A stretch of 64,000 nucleotides of DNA from AWTP1-13 sp963797005 (lineage in GTDB: Bacteria; Pseudomonadota; Alphaproteobacteria; Rhizobiales; Hyphomicrobiaceae): NCBI GenBank assembly GCA_963797005.1, contig CAWCOF010000011.1:381065-445064 (forward strand). The letters run 5' to 3'. A program made the position numbers and the translations under genes. Below, piece by piece: positions 54,839 to 62,433 of the stretch. The notes beneath the pieces were generated by a model. It saw only the letters and a list, made by a program, of their open reading frames with translations, had not been told where the DNA came from and did no database searches. Positions within the stretch are counted from its first letter, which is position 1; each line of letters starts with the position of its first letter.

Positions 54839-57184
54839 TCAGCGAACGAACAGTCCGAGCAGGGCGTTGCGCAGATTTGACAGGGACAGCGGCGCGAAGC
54901 GAAAGACGACGACGTGCCGGCCCGCTGCCACCTTGACGCCGCGGAACAGAACGTCGACGCGCTGGATGCGCGCGGGCTTGCCATCGATTTCCGCGACCCA
55001 GCCCGGATAATAGAGATCGTGCACGATCAGCGTGCCTGCCTCATTGCTTTCGACTTCTATATCGACGCGATCGATGGTCCAGCTGCGGATGCGCGCCCGG
55101 CCGTATGGCTGCTGGGCGACCACTGGATGACGCAGGCGCAATCGTGCCGGGTCGTCTCCTGTCGCGGTCCTGTGCACGGCCCGCTGAAGTCGGGACTGTG
55201 GTGGCCGCGCTCGGGGAACCGGATCTACGCGGGGCGCGCTGCCGATGAACTTCACGCGCGGCTGCGCGCCGTGCAGCCGGTAGATCCACACGTCGGGGCC
55301 GGCCAGCAGCACGTCGGCGACCGGCCGGCGCGCAAGTTGGGGCATCTCCTCGATCGGCCTGCCCAGCACGAGATACTGGAGGCCGAGCTCGCGTGCCAAG
55401 GCGCAGCCGTAGCCGTCGAACGATCGGGGAAACTGCCGCTGATCAATGGCGTAGCTCTCCTCGCCCGGAGAGACCAATCGGTCGTAGGCGCCGACACGCA
55501 GCGGGTTGTAGCCGTTGGTCGCCTCGAGCCCCTGCGTCACGGCCAGGTTCTGCCACGGGCCGCTGACGCCGACGACCTCCACGCGCGGCCGCTCGCCCCG
55601 GCGGTGGCGGGTCTCCAGCTCGCGCTCCAGCACCGCCAGCGCGCGCGCCTCCGAGCCCGTCGGTTTCTGCAGCGCCGCGTAGTAGGCAGCCTCCTCCGCA
55701 TTGAGGGGCGAGGCGGCGTTCCACCACAAGAGCTCCGCAGTGGCGATCGCCGCAACGCAGGCCGCCGCCCACGTGCGCGCTGTGGGACCGCGAGCGCCGG
55801 CCAGCACAGCGACAATGAGCGCCCCAATCGGAACGACCTTGAGCACCTCCAGGAACGACGCCCATCCGTGCCGGGTGGTTGCGGAGAAGCCAATCGCCCA
55901 GGCAATGATCGCCAGCGCGGCGGTCGCAACCGCCGCCAGCCGCCAGAGGGGAAGGCGCGGGCATCCTTCGCGGACATAGATCGCCAGCAGCGGTCCGCAG
56001 AGCAGCGCCAGGGCCGCAACAAGGGGAAACGCAGCGTCGATCGGGCGCCGGAACAGATCGATCCCCGGCAGGAGATGGAACGTGAGCGCGTAGACGGGCG
56101 TGTAGCGACCGAGCGCGTAGAGCGTCGCCGCCACCAACGTGCCAGCCAACAGGCGATTGCCCCGCCGCCACAGCCACCCGCCCGCCACGCCGAACCAGAG
56201 CAGCACGATCGTCGCCGCCATGCCGACGAAGAGATAGTTGAACGACTGGTCCGTTGCGGCGACAACTGGCAAGGTCTCGTAGTTGGGTCCCCAATAGTCC
56301 GCCGTTTCCTTGAGCGTGCCCAGCACGTGGGCCACGGGCAGGGAAGCGAAATTGGCGGGATAGAGCGACGCCTCGTAGGCAGCCTTGAGGGGCACGTGCG
56401 GGCGGTTGGAAAGCTCGGCGAACTGCAGCGTCAGCAGAAGCGGCACCGTCACGAGCACGGCGCCGACCACCAGCATCGTCGCCAGGACCGCTGCACGCTC
56501 GCGCAGGAAGCGGCGTTTATGATCGACAGCGGCGATGTGAGCCACGAGGGCAGCGGCCAGCGCGTAGCACAAGAGCAGCGCCTCGTGGTTGCGCCCGACG
56601 GCCAGCGTCGCCGCAACCACCCCGAAGCCGGCGGCGGCCGGCAGCGAACGGCGGTCGAGCGCCAGCTGCATGAGGAGGAGCGCTGGCGGAAACAACGCGT
56701 AGGTGACGATGGCGCCGCTGTGATCGAGCCGACCCGAGGCCGGCCCGCCAAGCATGAAGACGACGGCTGCAAGCACCGAGGCCGGCACGGGCCATCCCGA
56801 CCGCCATCCCAGTGCGCCGATCGCAAGGCCGCCGACCAGCAGATGCGCATAGACGGCAAGATCGAAGGCGCGCATGGAAGGCAACGGATCGAACCAGGCC
56901 CACACCACGAAGGCGGGCGCGAAGATGAGCGACTGCGGATCGGCAATGCTGGGATGTCCCCCGTAGTGGTAGGGGTTCCAAAACGGCGTGTGGCCGGAAT
57001 GGATGGCGGCGGCGAGGAAGCGGAAGAACGCGTAGAACTGGTTCTTGGAGTCCCAAGGCACGACCGTGTCGGTCACGACCCAGCTGCTCGCGGCCACACA
57101 CCACACCGCCGCGATCAAGAGCAGCGGAAGCGCCAATCCACCCGCGAACCGCGACGAACCCCGCTCGCGGCGGGCGATAGGCAT
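54839..57184 (-). CDS. YfhO-like multi-spanning membrane protein
   Basis: About 781 residues with some 12 hydrophobic helices and a C-terminal periplasmic beta domain. The N-terminal loop (PFWNPYHYGGHPSIADPQS) and C-terminal RVDIEVESNEAGTLIVHDLY with YPGWVAEIDGKPARI are characteristic of YfhO-type (GT-C fold) proteins, likely lipid-linked sugar glycosyltransferases. The segment before RVDIEV is less well conserved. ATG 57184 is preferred over the start at 57256. The donor and acceptor are unknown. Confidence 0.8.
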   Translation of the reverse strand: MPIARRERGSSRFAGGLALPLLLIAAVWCVAASSWVVTDTVVPWDSKNQFYAFFRFLAAAIHSGHTPFWNPYHYGGHPSIADPQSLIFAPAFVVWAWFDPLPSMRAFDLAVYAHLLVGGLAIGALGWRSGWPVPASVLAAVVFMLGGPASGRLDHSGAIVTYALFPPALLLMQLALDRRSLPAAAGFGVVAATLAVGRNHEALLLCYALAAALVAHIAAVDHKRRFLRERAAVLATMLVVGAVLVTVPLLLTLQFAELSNRPHVPLKAAYEASLYPANFASLPVAHVLGTLKETADYWGPNYETLPVVAATDQSFNYLFVGMAATIVLLWFGVAGGWLWRRGNRLLAGTLVAATLYALGRYTPVYALTFHLLPGIDLFRRPIDAAFPLVAALALLCGPLLAIYVREGCPRLPLWRLAAVATAALAIIAWAIGFSATTRHGWASFLEVLKVVPIGALIVAVLAGARGPTARTWAAACVAAIATAELLWWNAASPLNAEEAAYYAALQKPTGSEARALAVLERELETRHRRGERPRVEVVGVSGPWQNLAVTQGLEATNGYNPLRVGAYDRLVSPGEESYAIDQRQFPRSFDGYGCALARELGLQYLVLGRPIEEMPQLARRPVADVLLAGPDVWIYRLHGAQPRVKFIGSAPRVDPVPRARPPQSRLQRAVHRTATGDDPARLRLRHPVVAQQPYGRARIRSWTIDRVDIEVESNEAGTLIVHDLYYPGWVAEIDGKPARIQRVDVLFRGVKVAAGRHVVVFRFAPLSLSNLRNALLGLFVR

Positions 57185-57400
57185 AGAATTGAGCACGCGC
57201 GCCTCATTCGGCACGCCGAAGGGAAGACGGCCTCCGGCCCCCTCGGCAGCCACCACTTCCCCGAGCCAATGCTAGGGGTGGCGCCGCGGCCGAACAATGG
57301 CGCAAATTCTTCCACAATCGAACGACAGCGTTGCCCGGCATGGGCCAAGCGGATTGCCGCCGCCGGCTTTGGCGATTGCCAACGCGTATTGCAAACCCTA

Positions 57401-57550
57401 GAGCAGGATCGCTTCGGAATGGAATCGCCTTGACCTCGATCGCGACGTTTCGGCCGAAGCGTGAATCCTGCTCTATTCAATGTGTTGAGAGCAAGATTCA
57501 CGCTCCGTGATCGAAGCAAAGGGCTTCGATCAGAGACGATCTTGCTCTAG
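57401..57550. repeat. Double-hairpin dispersed repeat, copy 3
   Basis: Most regular copy. Hairpin 1: AGAGCAGGAT + GCTTCGG paired with CCGAAGC + ATCCTGCTCT. Hairpin 2: GAGCAAGAT + GATCGAAGC-AAAGG-GCTTCGATC + ATCTTGCTC. It occupies much of the 438-bp gap between the divergent YfhO and dodecin genes and could influence both promoters. Confidence 0.9.
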
Positions 57551-57622
57551 GGTTGCATGGGCTTTGAGGCCCGTCAGGTTCGCCTGTCCTCGATCATATT
57601 GTGCAGTGCAGCGGAGGACGTC

Positions 57623-57832
57623 ATGGCAGAAAGCGTTTACAAAATCATCGAGATCGTCGGTACAAGCCCCACATCCTGGGAGAAGGCGGCGGCTGCCGCC
57701 ATAGAGCGGGCGGCGCAAACGCTCCGCGATTTGCGTGTCGCCGAGGTCTGCGAGCAGGATGTCATCATTACCGACGGCAAGGTCGAGGCCTATCGCGTGC
57801 GGCTCAAGATCTCGTTCAAGTACGAGGACTGA
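57623..57832 (+). CDS. Dodecin (flavin storage protein)
   Basis: 69 residues. SVYKIIEIVGTSPTSWEKAA, a central helix and the final strand YRVRLKISFKYED are the complete dodecin pattern. Dodecins form hollow dodecamers that bind and store flavins; the usual stacking Trp is present (SWEKAA). The ATG at 57623 follows GGAGGA. Confidence 0.95.
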   Translation: MAESVYKIIEIVGTSPTSWEKAAAAAIERAAQTLRDLRVAEVCEQDVIITDGKVEAYRVRLKISFKYED

Positions 57833-57886
57833 GGCCTCCTGCCCGATAGCTCGGGGACCCGGGTCGCGCTTGCGACCGCCTCGCGC

Positions 57887-58370
57887 TCAGCGGGGCCGCT
57901 TCGCATCGGGGAAGCTGTCGGTCGAGGCGAAGTAAGGCTTGATGTCGATCAGCGGCGTACCGTCGATGCAGTCGACCTTGCGCACCTCGATCGTCGTGCC
58001 TGTGATGCCGATCAGCTCCACGGCCGCTAGCGCGATCGGGTTGGGCCGTACGGGCGAGCGCAGGGCAAAGGTGCCGCGCGGCCGGCCCAGGTGCGCCGGC
58101 ACCTGCTGCACGAGGTCGCGCCGCGCCTGGTCCATCCAATATAGCAGCCACAGGTGCGAGTACTGCCCGAGGTCCAGGAGGCCGGCGGCGAAGCGCGGAT
58201 CGAGCTCGATCCGGCCAACGGCCTGCGAACTCGGCGGTGTTCTTGGGACACGCGCGCCGCGACTTGAAGGGCGTGCGAATGCGGCCGATGAAATAGACGC
58301 CGGCATCGAAGGCCTCCGGCAGGTCCATCCGCACTTCGCCCGGTCGTACGTCGTCGCCTGCTTCGGCCAT
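57887..58370 (-). CDS. trmO: tRNA (N6-threonylcarbamoyladenosine37-N6)-methyltransferase-like TrmO, one frameshift
   Basis: About 161 residues of the TsaA/TrmO beta-barrel family. The first frame from ATG 58370 reads YFIGRIRTPFKSRRACPKNT. After one extra base in GGCC (58220-58223) the next frame gives VGRIELDPRFAAGLLDLGQY, SHLWLLYWM, RPNPIALAAVELIGITG and IDGTPLIDIKPYF. These are the conserved SAM- and tRNA-binding motifs. It methylates t6A37 of tRNA-Thr using SAM. The gene lies 154 bp from tRNA-Arg. Confidence 0.88.
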
Positions 58371-58524
58371 TGCCCTGCTTCTCCATTGCCCCTTTTATTT
58401 GCCGGCTCTCCCGCAGCCGCTTCCCACCATCCTGGCGGCGGCCCCTCCCCCGAGGTCTGCCTGGGTGCAGGCCGAGCTTTGCGGCGTTTGCCGCCCCGGG
58501 TCAAATGGAGTATCCAGGGCGGAC

Positions 58525-58601
58525 GCACCCGTAGCTCAGCTGGATAGAGTGTCGCCCTCCGAAGGCGAAGGTCACAGGTTCGAATCCTGTCGGGTGCGCC
58601 A
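58525..58601 (+). tRNA. tRNA-Arg (anticodon CCG)
   Basis: 77 bases including encoded CCA. Acceptor GCACCCG/CGGGTGC, D-arm with AGCTCAGCTGGATAGAG, anticodon stem TCGCC/GGCGA around loop CTCCGAA (anticodon CCG at 58559-58561, reads CGG), T-arm ACAGG-TTCGAAT-CCTGT. All stems pair fully. Confidence 0.97.
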
Positions 58602-58766
58602 AAATTCTGCGTTCTCAAAGGCTTATCTTTCCCAAACCTGGAAGAATCGCCCACTGCATTGCAAGGGCTTTTTCCGGGCATTCCCAAACCTGATCCGTAT
58701 CCGCATGAGCCCTGGGGCGCATGCGGTGGCAGCCGCGCGTGCGGCGTTCTGGTGAAGGAGTGTGTG

Positions 58767-59108
58767 ATGGAAACGAATGGTTTGATGGACGGAACAGGTG
58801 AAGCGATACCTGGCCACAGGATCCTCGACAGCACCGATCTGGAGATCGCCTACAACCTCCAAAAAGACAGTCTCGTCCTGCGGGTCAACAAGGGCGGCGT
58901 GTTGGTGTTCCGGGCAATGCTCCGTGATGCAGCAAGGGTAATCCCGGAACAGCAGCTGATGGGCTTCAACAGCTTAGCGCCCGATTTCGTGTTCACGATC
59001 GGCGATAGCGAGGAGGGGCTTCAGCGCATGCTCGCCTTGGCCGGCCTGGCGGACACACCGAACCTCCTCCGGCCGGGGTTCATCCGCCGGCTGTTTGGTC
59101 GGGAATGA
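58767..59108 (+). CDS. Hypothetical protein, first gene of an accessory operon
   Basis: About 113 residues, soluble. DLEIAYNLQKDSLVLRVNKG, FRAMLRDAARVIPEQQ and DSEEGLQRMLALAGLA suggest an alpha/beta fold; no family recognised. The ATG at 58767 has AAGGAG upstream. Its stop overlaps the next start (ATGA). It begins 166 bp after tRNA-Arg, a typical place for integrated elements. Confidence 0.6.
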   Translation: METNGLMDGTGEAIPGHRILDSTDLEIAYNLQKDSLVLRVNKGGVLVFRAMLRDAARVIPEQQLMGFNSLAPDFVFTIGDSEEGLQRMLALAGLADTPNLLRPGFIRRLFGRE

Positions 59109-59359
59109 AGCGTGTCATGCAAGATAGAGAAACAGCAATGACCCAAGATTTTGACATCTCGAGCCTGAACTACGCCCAGCTTTCGGCCCTACGCGGGCAG
59201 ATCGATGAGCGTGTCCGCACCATGCGCGAAACGGAAGGGCCAGCCTTGCGCGAGCGCTTCATCGAGCAGGCCGCGGCGATCGGCATGAGTATCGAAGAGC
59301 TCGTGCAGCTCGGCACCAAGCGCCGCGGCCGTTCCGCCAAAGACAAGGACGCAGGTTGA
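59105..59359 (+). CDS. H-NS-family-like short protein
   Basis: 84 residues (73 if the ATG at 59138 is used). FDISSLNYAQLSALRGQIDE, then a helix ending IGMSIEELVQLGTKRRGRSA, resembles the oligomerisation half and linker of H-NS/histone-like proteins, without the C-terminal DNA-binding domain. Short forms can act as antagonists of full H-NS. Translationally coupled to the gene before by an ATGA overlap. Confidence 0.55.
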   Translation: MKRVMQDRETAMTQDFDISSLNYAQLSALRGQIDERVRTMRETEGPALRERFIEQAAAIGMSIEELVQLGTKRRGRSAKDKDAG

Positions 59360-59371
59360 GGAGTACCGGAC

Positions 59372-59602
59372 ATGGCGAAAATGTATCGCGTCTACTCGAT
59401 CATCGAGCGGCCGAAGCAGGAAGACTTCTGGCTCAACATCGGCGTCGCCTTTCCGCATGAGAAAGGCGATGGCTTCAATGTTGTGCTTCAAGCATTGCCG
59501 CTGCATGGAAACGGCAAACTGGTGATGCGGGCCTACGATCCGGAAGCGCAGGTCGCCCCGGATGGCGAAACGCCCGCTGGCGCCAGGCAAGCCGGCCGCT
59601 GA
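59372..59602 (+). CDS. Conserved hypothetical protein of plasmids/integrated elements
   Basis: 76 residues: YRVYSIIERPKQEDFWLNIG, VAFPHEKGDGFNVVLQALPL. I recognise the pattern as a small protein frequently carried by rhizobial plasmids and integrative elements, function unknown. Twelve bases after the H-NS-like gene, followed by a strong terminator. Confidence 0.65.
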   Translation: MAKMYRVYSIIERPKQEDFWLNIGVAFPHEKGDGFNVVLQALPLHGNGKLVMRAYDPEAQVAPDGETPAGARQAGR

Positions 59603-59633
59603 CACCTGACACGCGCCAATAGGAATGGTTGCG

Positions 59634-59663
59634 CGGGGCCGCTATTGGCGGCCCCGTTGTTTT
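59634..59663 (+). terminator. Strong intrinsic terminator of the three-gene operon
   Basis: Perfect nine-base stem CGGGGCCGC/GCGGCCCCG with loop TATTG, followed by TTGTTTT. Confidence 0.9.
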
Positions 59664-59863
59664 AACTACGCCAATGCCCGAACAAGCCCGGACCAATCAT
59701 GTGAGCTCAACCCCTGGGACCTGACACCAATGCGCTGTATCGTCAGCATTGCAGAGCGAGCGGACATTCCCGGCATCGGGTCTCGACAGCGCTTCGTCGC
59801 CGATGAGAAGGTCCGCAAGGCGCTCAAAAGCGGACATTCGTCCCTCGGCAAAAATGTGCCAAA

Positions 59864-60527
59864 GGACGAAATCGCTACCGCGATAGCCCGCTGCGCGGGG
59901 TGCCTTGCGGATAGCGTTGCGACCGAGGAGAGCATCGATAGCTGAGAGGGCAGAGCTATCCATTACGGTTGGCAGCAGCCAAGTCTTCTTCAAGCGTTGA
60001 GCATGAGCTACGATGCTTCGGCCGTCGCGGAGATCGCCAGCCCCAACTTGGTCTGCGACCATGAGGAACGCTGTCTCAGAAGCAACTCGAGCGCCAGGAC
60101 GCGCTTTGCGCCGCCGCCGTTCCGTGCACGTCAGCCATTCGTGCCTTGCTGGCCTTCAGCATCGGTCACCATCCGGCCCACAACTTCCTGGCGAAACGCG
60201 TGTGTTGCCATTTTGCTCAAGCCATTGGAGTCACAAGTGACCCCAGAATTACTTTCCCCTACTTACTCAAGATCCGTACCAGCACGCTCGGGTTGTGTCT
60301 GCTGCCCGCTGGCTCCAGACCGGCGACGGCATCGCTCGCTTGAGCGCCCCGTCAATCTCGTCGCGCGACATTCCATCCGTCATCGGCGTCGGCGTTGCGA
60401 GCAAACCCTCGTAGAGGCCGCGGCACCGTAGTCGCGCCGCCTCTCGCGATTTCGTCCATTGGCGCTTTTCGTACGCCTGCCGTCGGCGCGTGTGGGTAGG
60501 GTCGTCATGCAGGCGTCCGAAAACCTA
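59864..60527 (+). repeat. 660-bp repeat, copy B (inverted relative to 17366-18025)
   Basis: Matches the reverse complement of 17366-18025 over the full length, with sharp ends. The two copies are 42 kb apart in opposite orientation. A 65-codon frame (60146-60343, starting TTG here and ATG in the other copy) is open in both. No transposase motif. The rest of 59664-60907 contains no recognisable gene. Confidence 0.85.
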
Positions 60528-60907
60528 CACATGAACAGACAGTCCCTGTGGTTGTCGAGCTTTGGCGATAGTCTCTTGCGACGGCAACCGCGGGCTGCAC
60601 TATTGGCGGCGGCTAGGACTAGCACTCACGAACACAAGATCAGTTGGCGGCGAGCACTGGCGAAGCCGAACTCCACCCATGCATCGCAACATGCTCAGTC
60701 GACAGGTTGCAGAAATGGCGCCCGAAGACCCGTTCTGAAACAAGCTCAGTGCAGTCGAGGCACTACCACGAAGTCCTCGCCGTGTAAGCCGAACGCGCCG
60801 TTGGTGCACGCGAGTGGAGGCAGCGCGAACGCCGGCCGGTCGGCGCCGCGGAGATTAGCGGCAAACCAAATCAAGCGAGTGGCGCAAATTCAAGCTATTC
60901 AGGACTT

Positions 60908-61378
60908 TCATTCATTGTTGCGATTGCCGCGCTTCGCGAGCCGGTCGATCCAACCGGTCGCAAACAGCATCGCCAGCGTCACCGGGATTGCGATCGCTAT
61001 CGTACGCCAGGCCCCGAGCCCGCAGGCGACACCAACGCCCGCGCTCATCCAGACGGTCGCCGCCGTGGTCAGACCTTCGACACTACGCGTCTCGACATTG
61101 CGGAGAATGACGCCTGCGCCGATGAAGCTGATACCTGCCATGACGCCCTGAATGATGCCCTGCACCACGCGGCTGAGCGCGTCGGCATTCTCGGCCATTC
61201 CCTGCACCTGGATTCCGGCAAGGCTGACGGTGGCGGCGCCAAGCGAGACGAGACCAAGCGTCCGGACGCCGATCGGCTTTTCCGCGAGATCGCGGTTCAG
61301 TCCGATGAGCCCGCCCGCTGCGGCCGCTGCTAGTAAGCGTACGAGAACATCGCTGAGGTCAAGGTCCAAGGACTGCAT
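60908..61378 (-). CDS. MgtC/SapB family membrane protein
   Basis: 156 residues with four to five membrane helices. AAAAGGLIGLNRDLAEKPIG, RTLGLVSLGAATVSLAG, GIIQGVMAGISFIGAGVILR and VEGLTTAATVWMSAGVGVAC are the complete MgtC N-domain signature (conserved Arg/Glu-containing first loop and GAGVI). It lacks the C-terminal soluble domain of virulence MgtC, like many SapB-type members. Role: probably Mg2+-related or membrane-potential homeostasis. Confidence 0.92.
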   Translation of the reverse strand: MQSLDLDLSDVLVRLLAAAAAGGLIGLNRDLAEKPIGVRTLGLVSLGAATVSLAGIQVQGMAENADALSRVVQGIIQGVMAGISFIGAGVILRNVETRSVEGLTTAATVWMSAGVGVACGLGAWRTIAIAIPVTLAMLFATGWIDRLAKRGNRNNE

Positions 61379-61759
61379 CCTTCCGTTGGGTCGGTCTCGT
61401 CATATATCATTGCAAGGATCGCCGTTGCACCCGCCTCATCGCCGCCAGCAGCGCGCACAGAACCTAGAGGCCTTGATCAGTATGGGCCAGATCTAGGAGT
61501 TCCGTAGCGTCTCCGTGCCGTTGAGCCTCCTACAAGCGCTTCCGTCAATTGAAGATCGTGCTCGATTGCTGTCACCCTTCTTTTGTCACCAAGCGCGAAC
61601 CCAGCCAGCTGGCTGATGAGACGCAAGGCACGACTTCCGAATCGGTTCGTGCGTCACGAGCGCGCCGTCGCGAGTACTGGCGGCGCTTAACTGTGCGAGA
61701 GATGAAGGAGGGCCCTTCGAGGTCGGCGATCATGGGCTGATCTCAAGCCGCTGCAAGCT

Positions 61760-62150
61760 GCTGTGGTCAAGAGCCATAGTGGTGAGCGTTGCAGTCAAGC
61801 TCGGGCAGGAAGTCCGGGCTGGCAAGACTGGGAGAGGCGAGCGCAAAGCGAACCGCTGCAGAAGCGTCGAAATCGGATTAGGCGATGTCGAAACCGGGGG
61901 GTGAGCCGTCTCCTGGCATTAGCTTGGGGGATGACACGATACTGCCCGAGCGGCATCCGGCGTGTAGGCGGCGCGAAGCCAGTCAGGCTCTTGTACGGAA
62001 CGTGAGAACCTGTGCTGCGATGCCAACTTTAAGGGCACGTCTCGCCTCTGATCGCATGCACATGCTGCGCAGCGAAGCAGGCGACGACTTTCCGTCTGTT
62101 ATCGGAGTGAACCTGCCGGACGCCGGGAACGGGACGGAGCAAGAGGGCCA
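61760..62150 (+). other. Possible group II intron remnant in a gene-poor kilobase (61379-62432)
   Basis: From GTGAGCGTTGCAGTC near 61779 the sequence has many short self-complementary blocks (for example AAGTCCGGGCT), the run GGGGGATGACACGATACTGC, and CTTGTACGGAACGTGAGAAC, which recall domain I of bacterial group II introns. No reverse transcriptase frame follows. Recognition is from memory of such sequences, so weak. The rest of 61379-62432 shows nothing I can name, apart from the hairpin repeats at 62333. Confidence 0.25.
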
Positions 62151-62332
62151 GTAAGAGACATACGCGCACTCCCGCTCCCGTCGGCCACCTTCCACGCGGC
62201 TTCTTGGCCTCCGTCGAAAAAAAATTTAATGCTGTCTCGGCGCGGCTGCCACCGCTCACGGAACTTTGTTCCAGCATTGGGCGTTTGGCCGTTGGGCTGC
62301 GAGCTTGTGCCCTGACCGAGCCGCGCCCCTAT

Positions 62333-62404
62333 TGTGCGTGCCAGCCTTTGTCGCAAAGGTGTGCGTGGTCGCAAAGGTGTGCGTGCCAGCCTTTGTCGCA
62401 AAGG
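62333..62404. repeat. Three tandem hairpin units upstream of the KaiC-like gene
   Basis: Two identical 27-base units (62333-62359 and 62378-62404), each ending in the hairpin CCTTTG-TCG-CAAAGG, flank an 18-base unit that lacks the central 10 bases. The array ends 29 bp before the KaiC-like start, within the likely promoter or leader. Confidence 0.75.
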
Positions 62405-62433
62405 GGGAGCCCAACTGACGAAAGGGGAGCGTC

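Noticed and set aside
54914..57433. An 839-codon open frame on the plus strand
   Set aside because: It is antisense to the YfhO-like gene. Its translation is Arg/His/Gln-rich with no hydrophobic pattern, a common product of GC-rich DNA.
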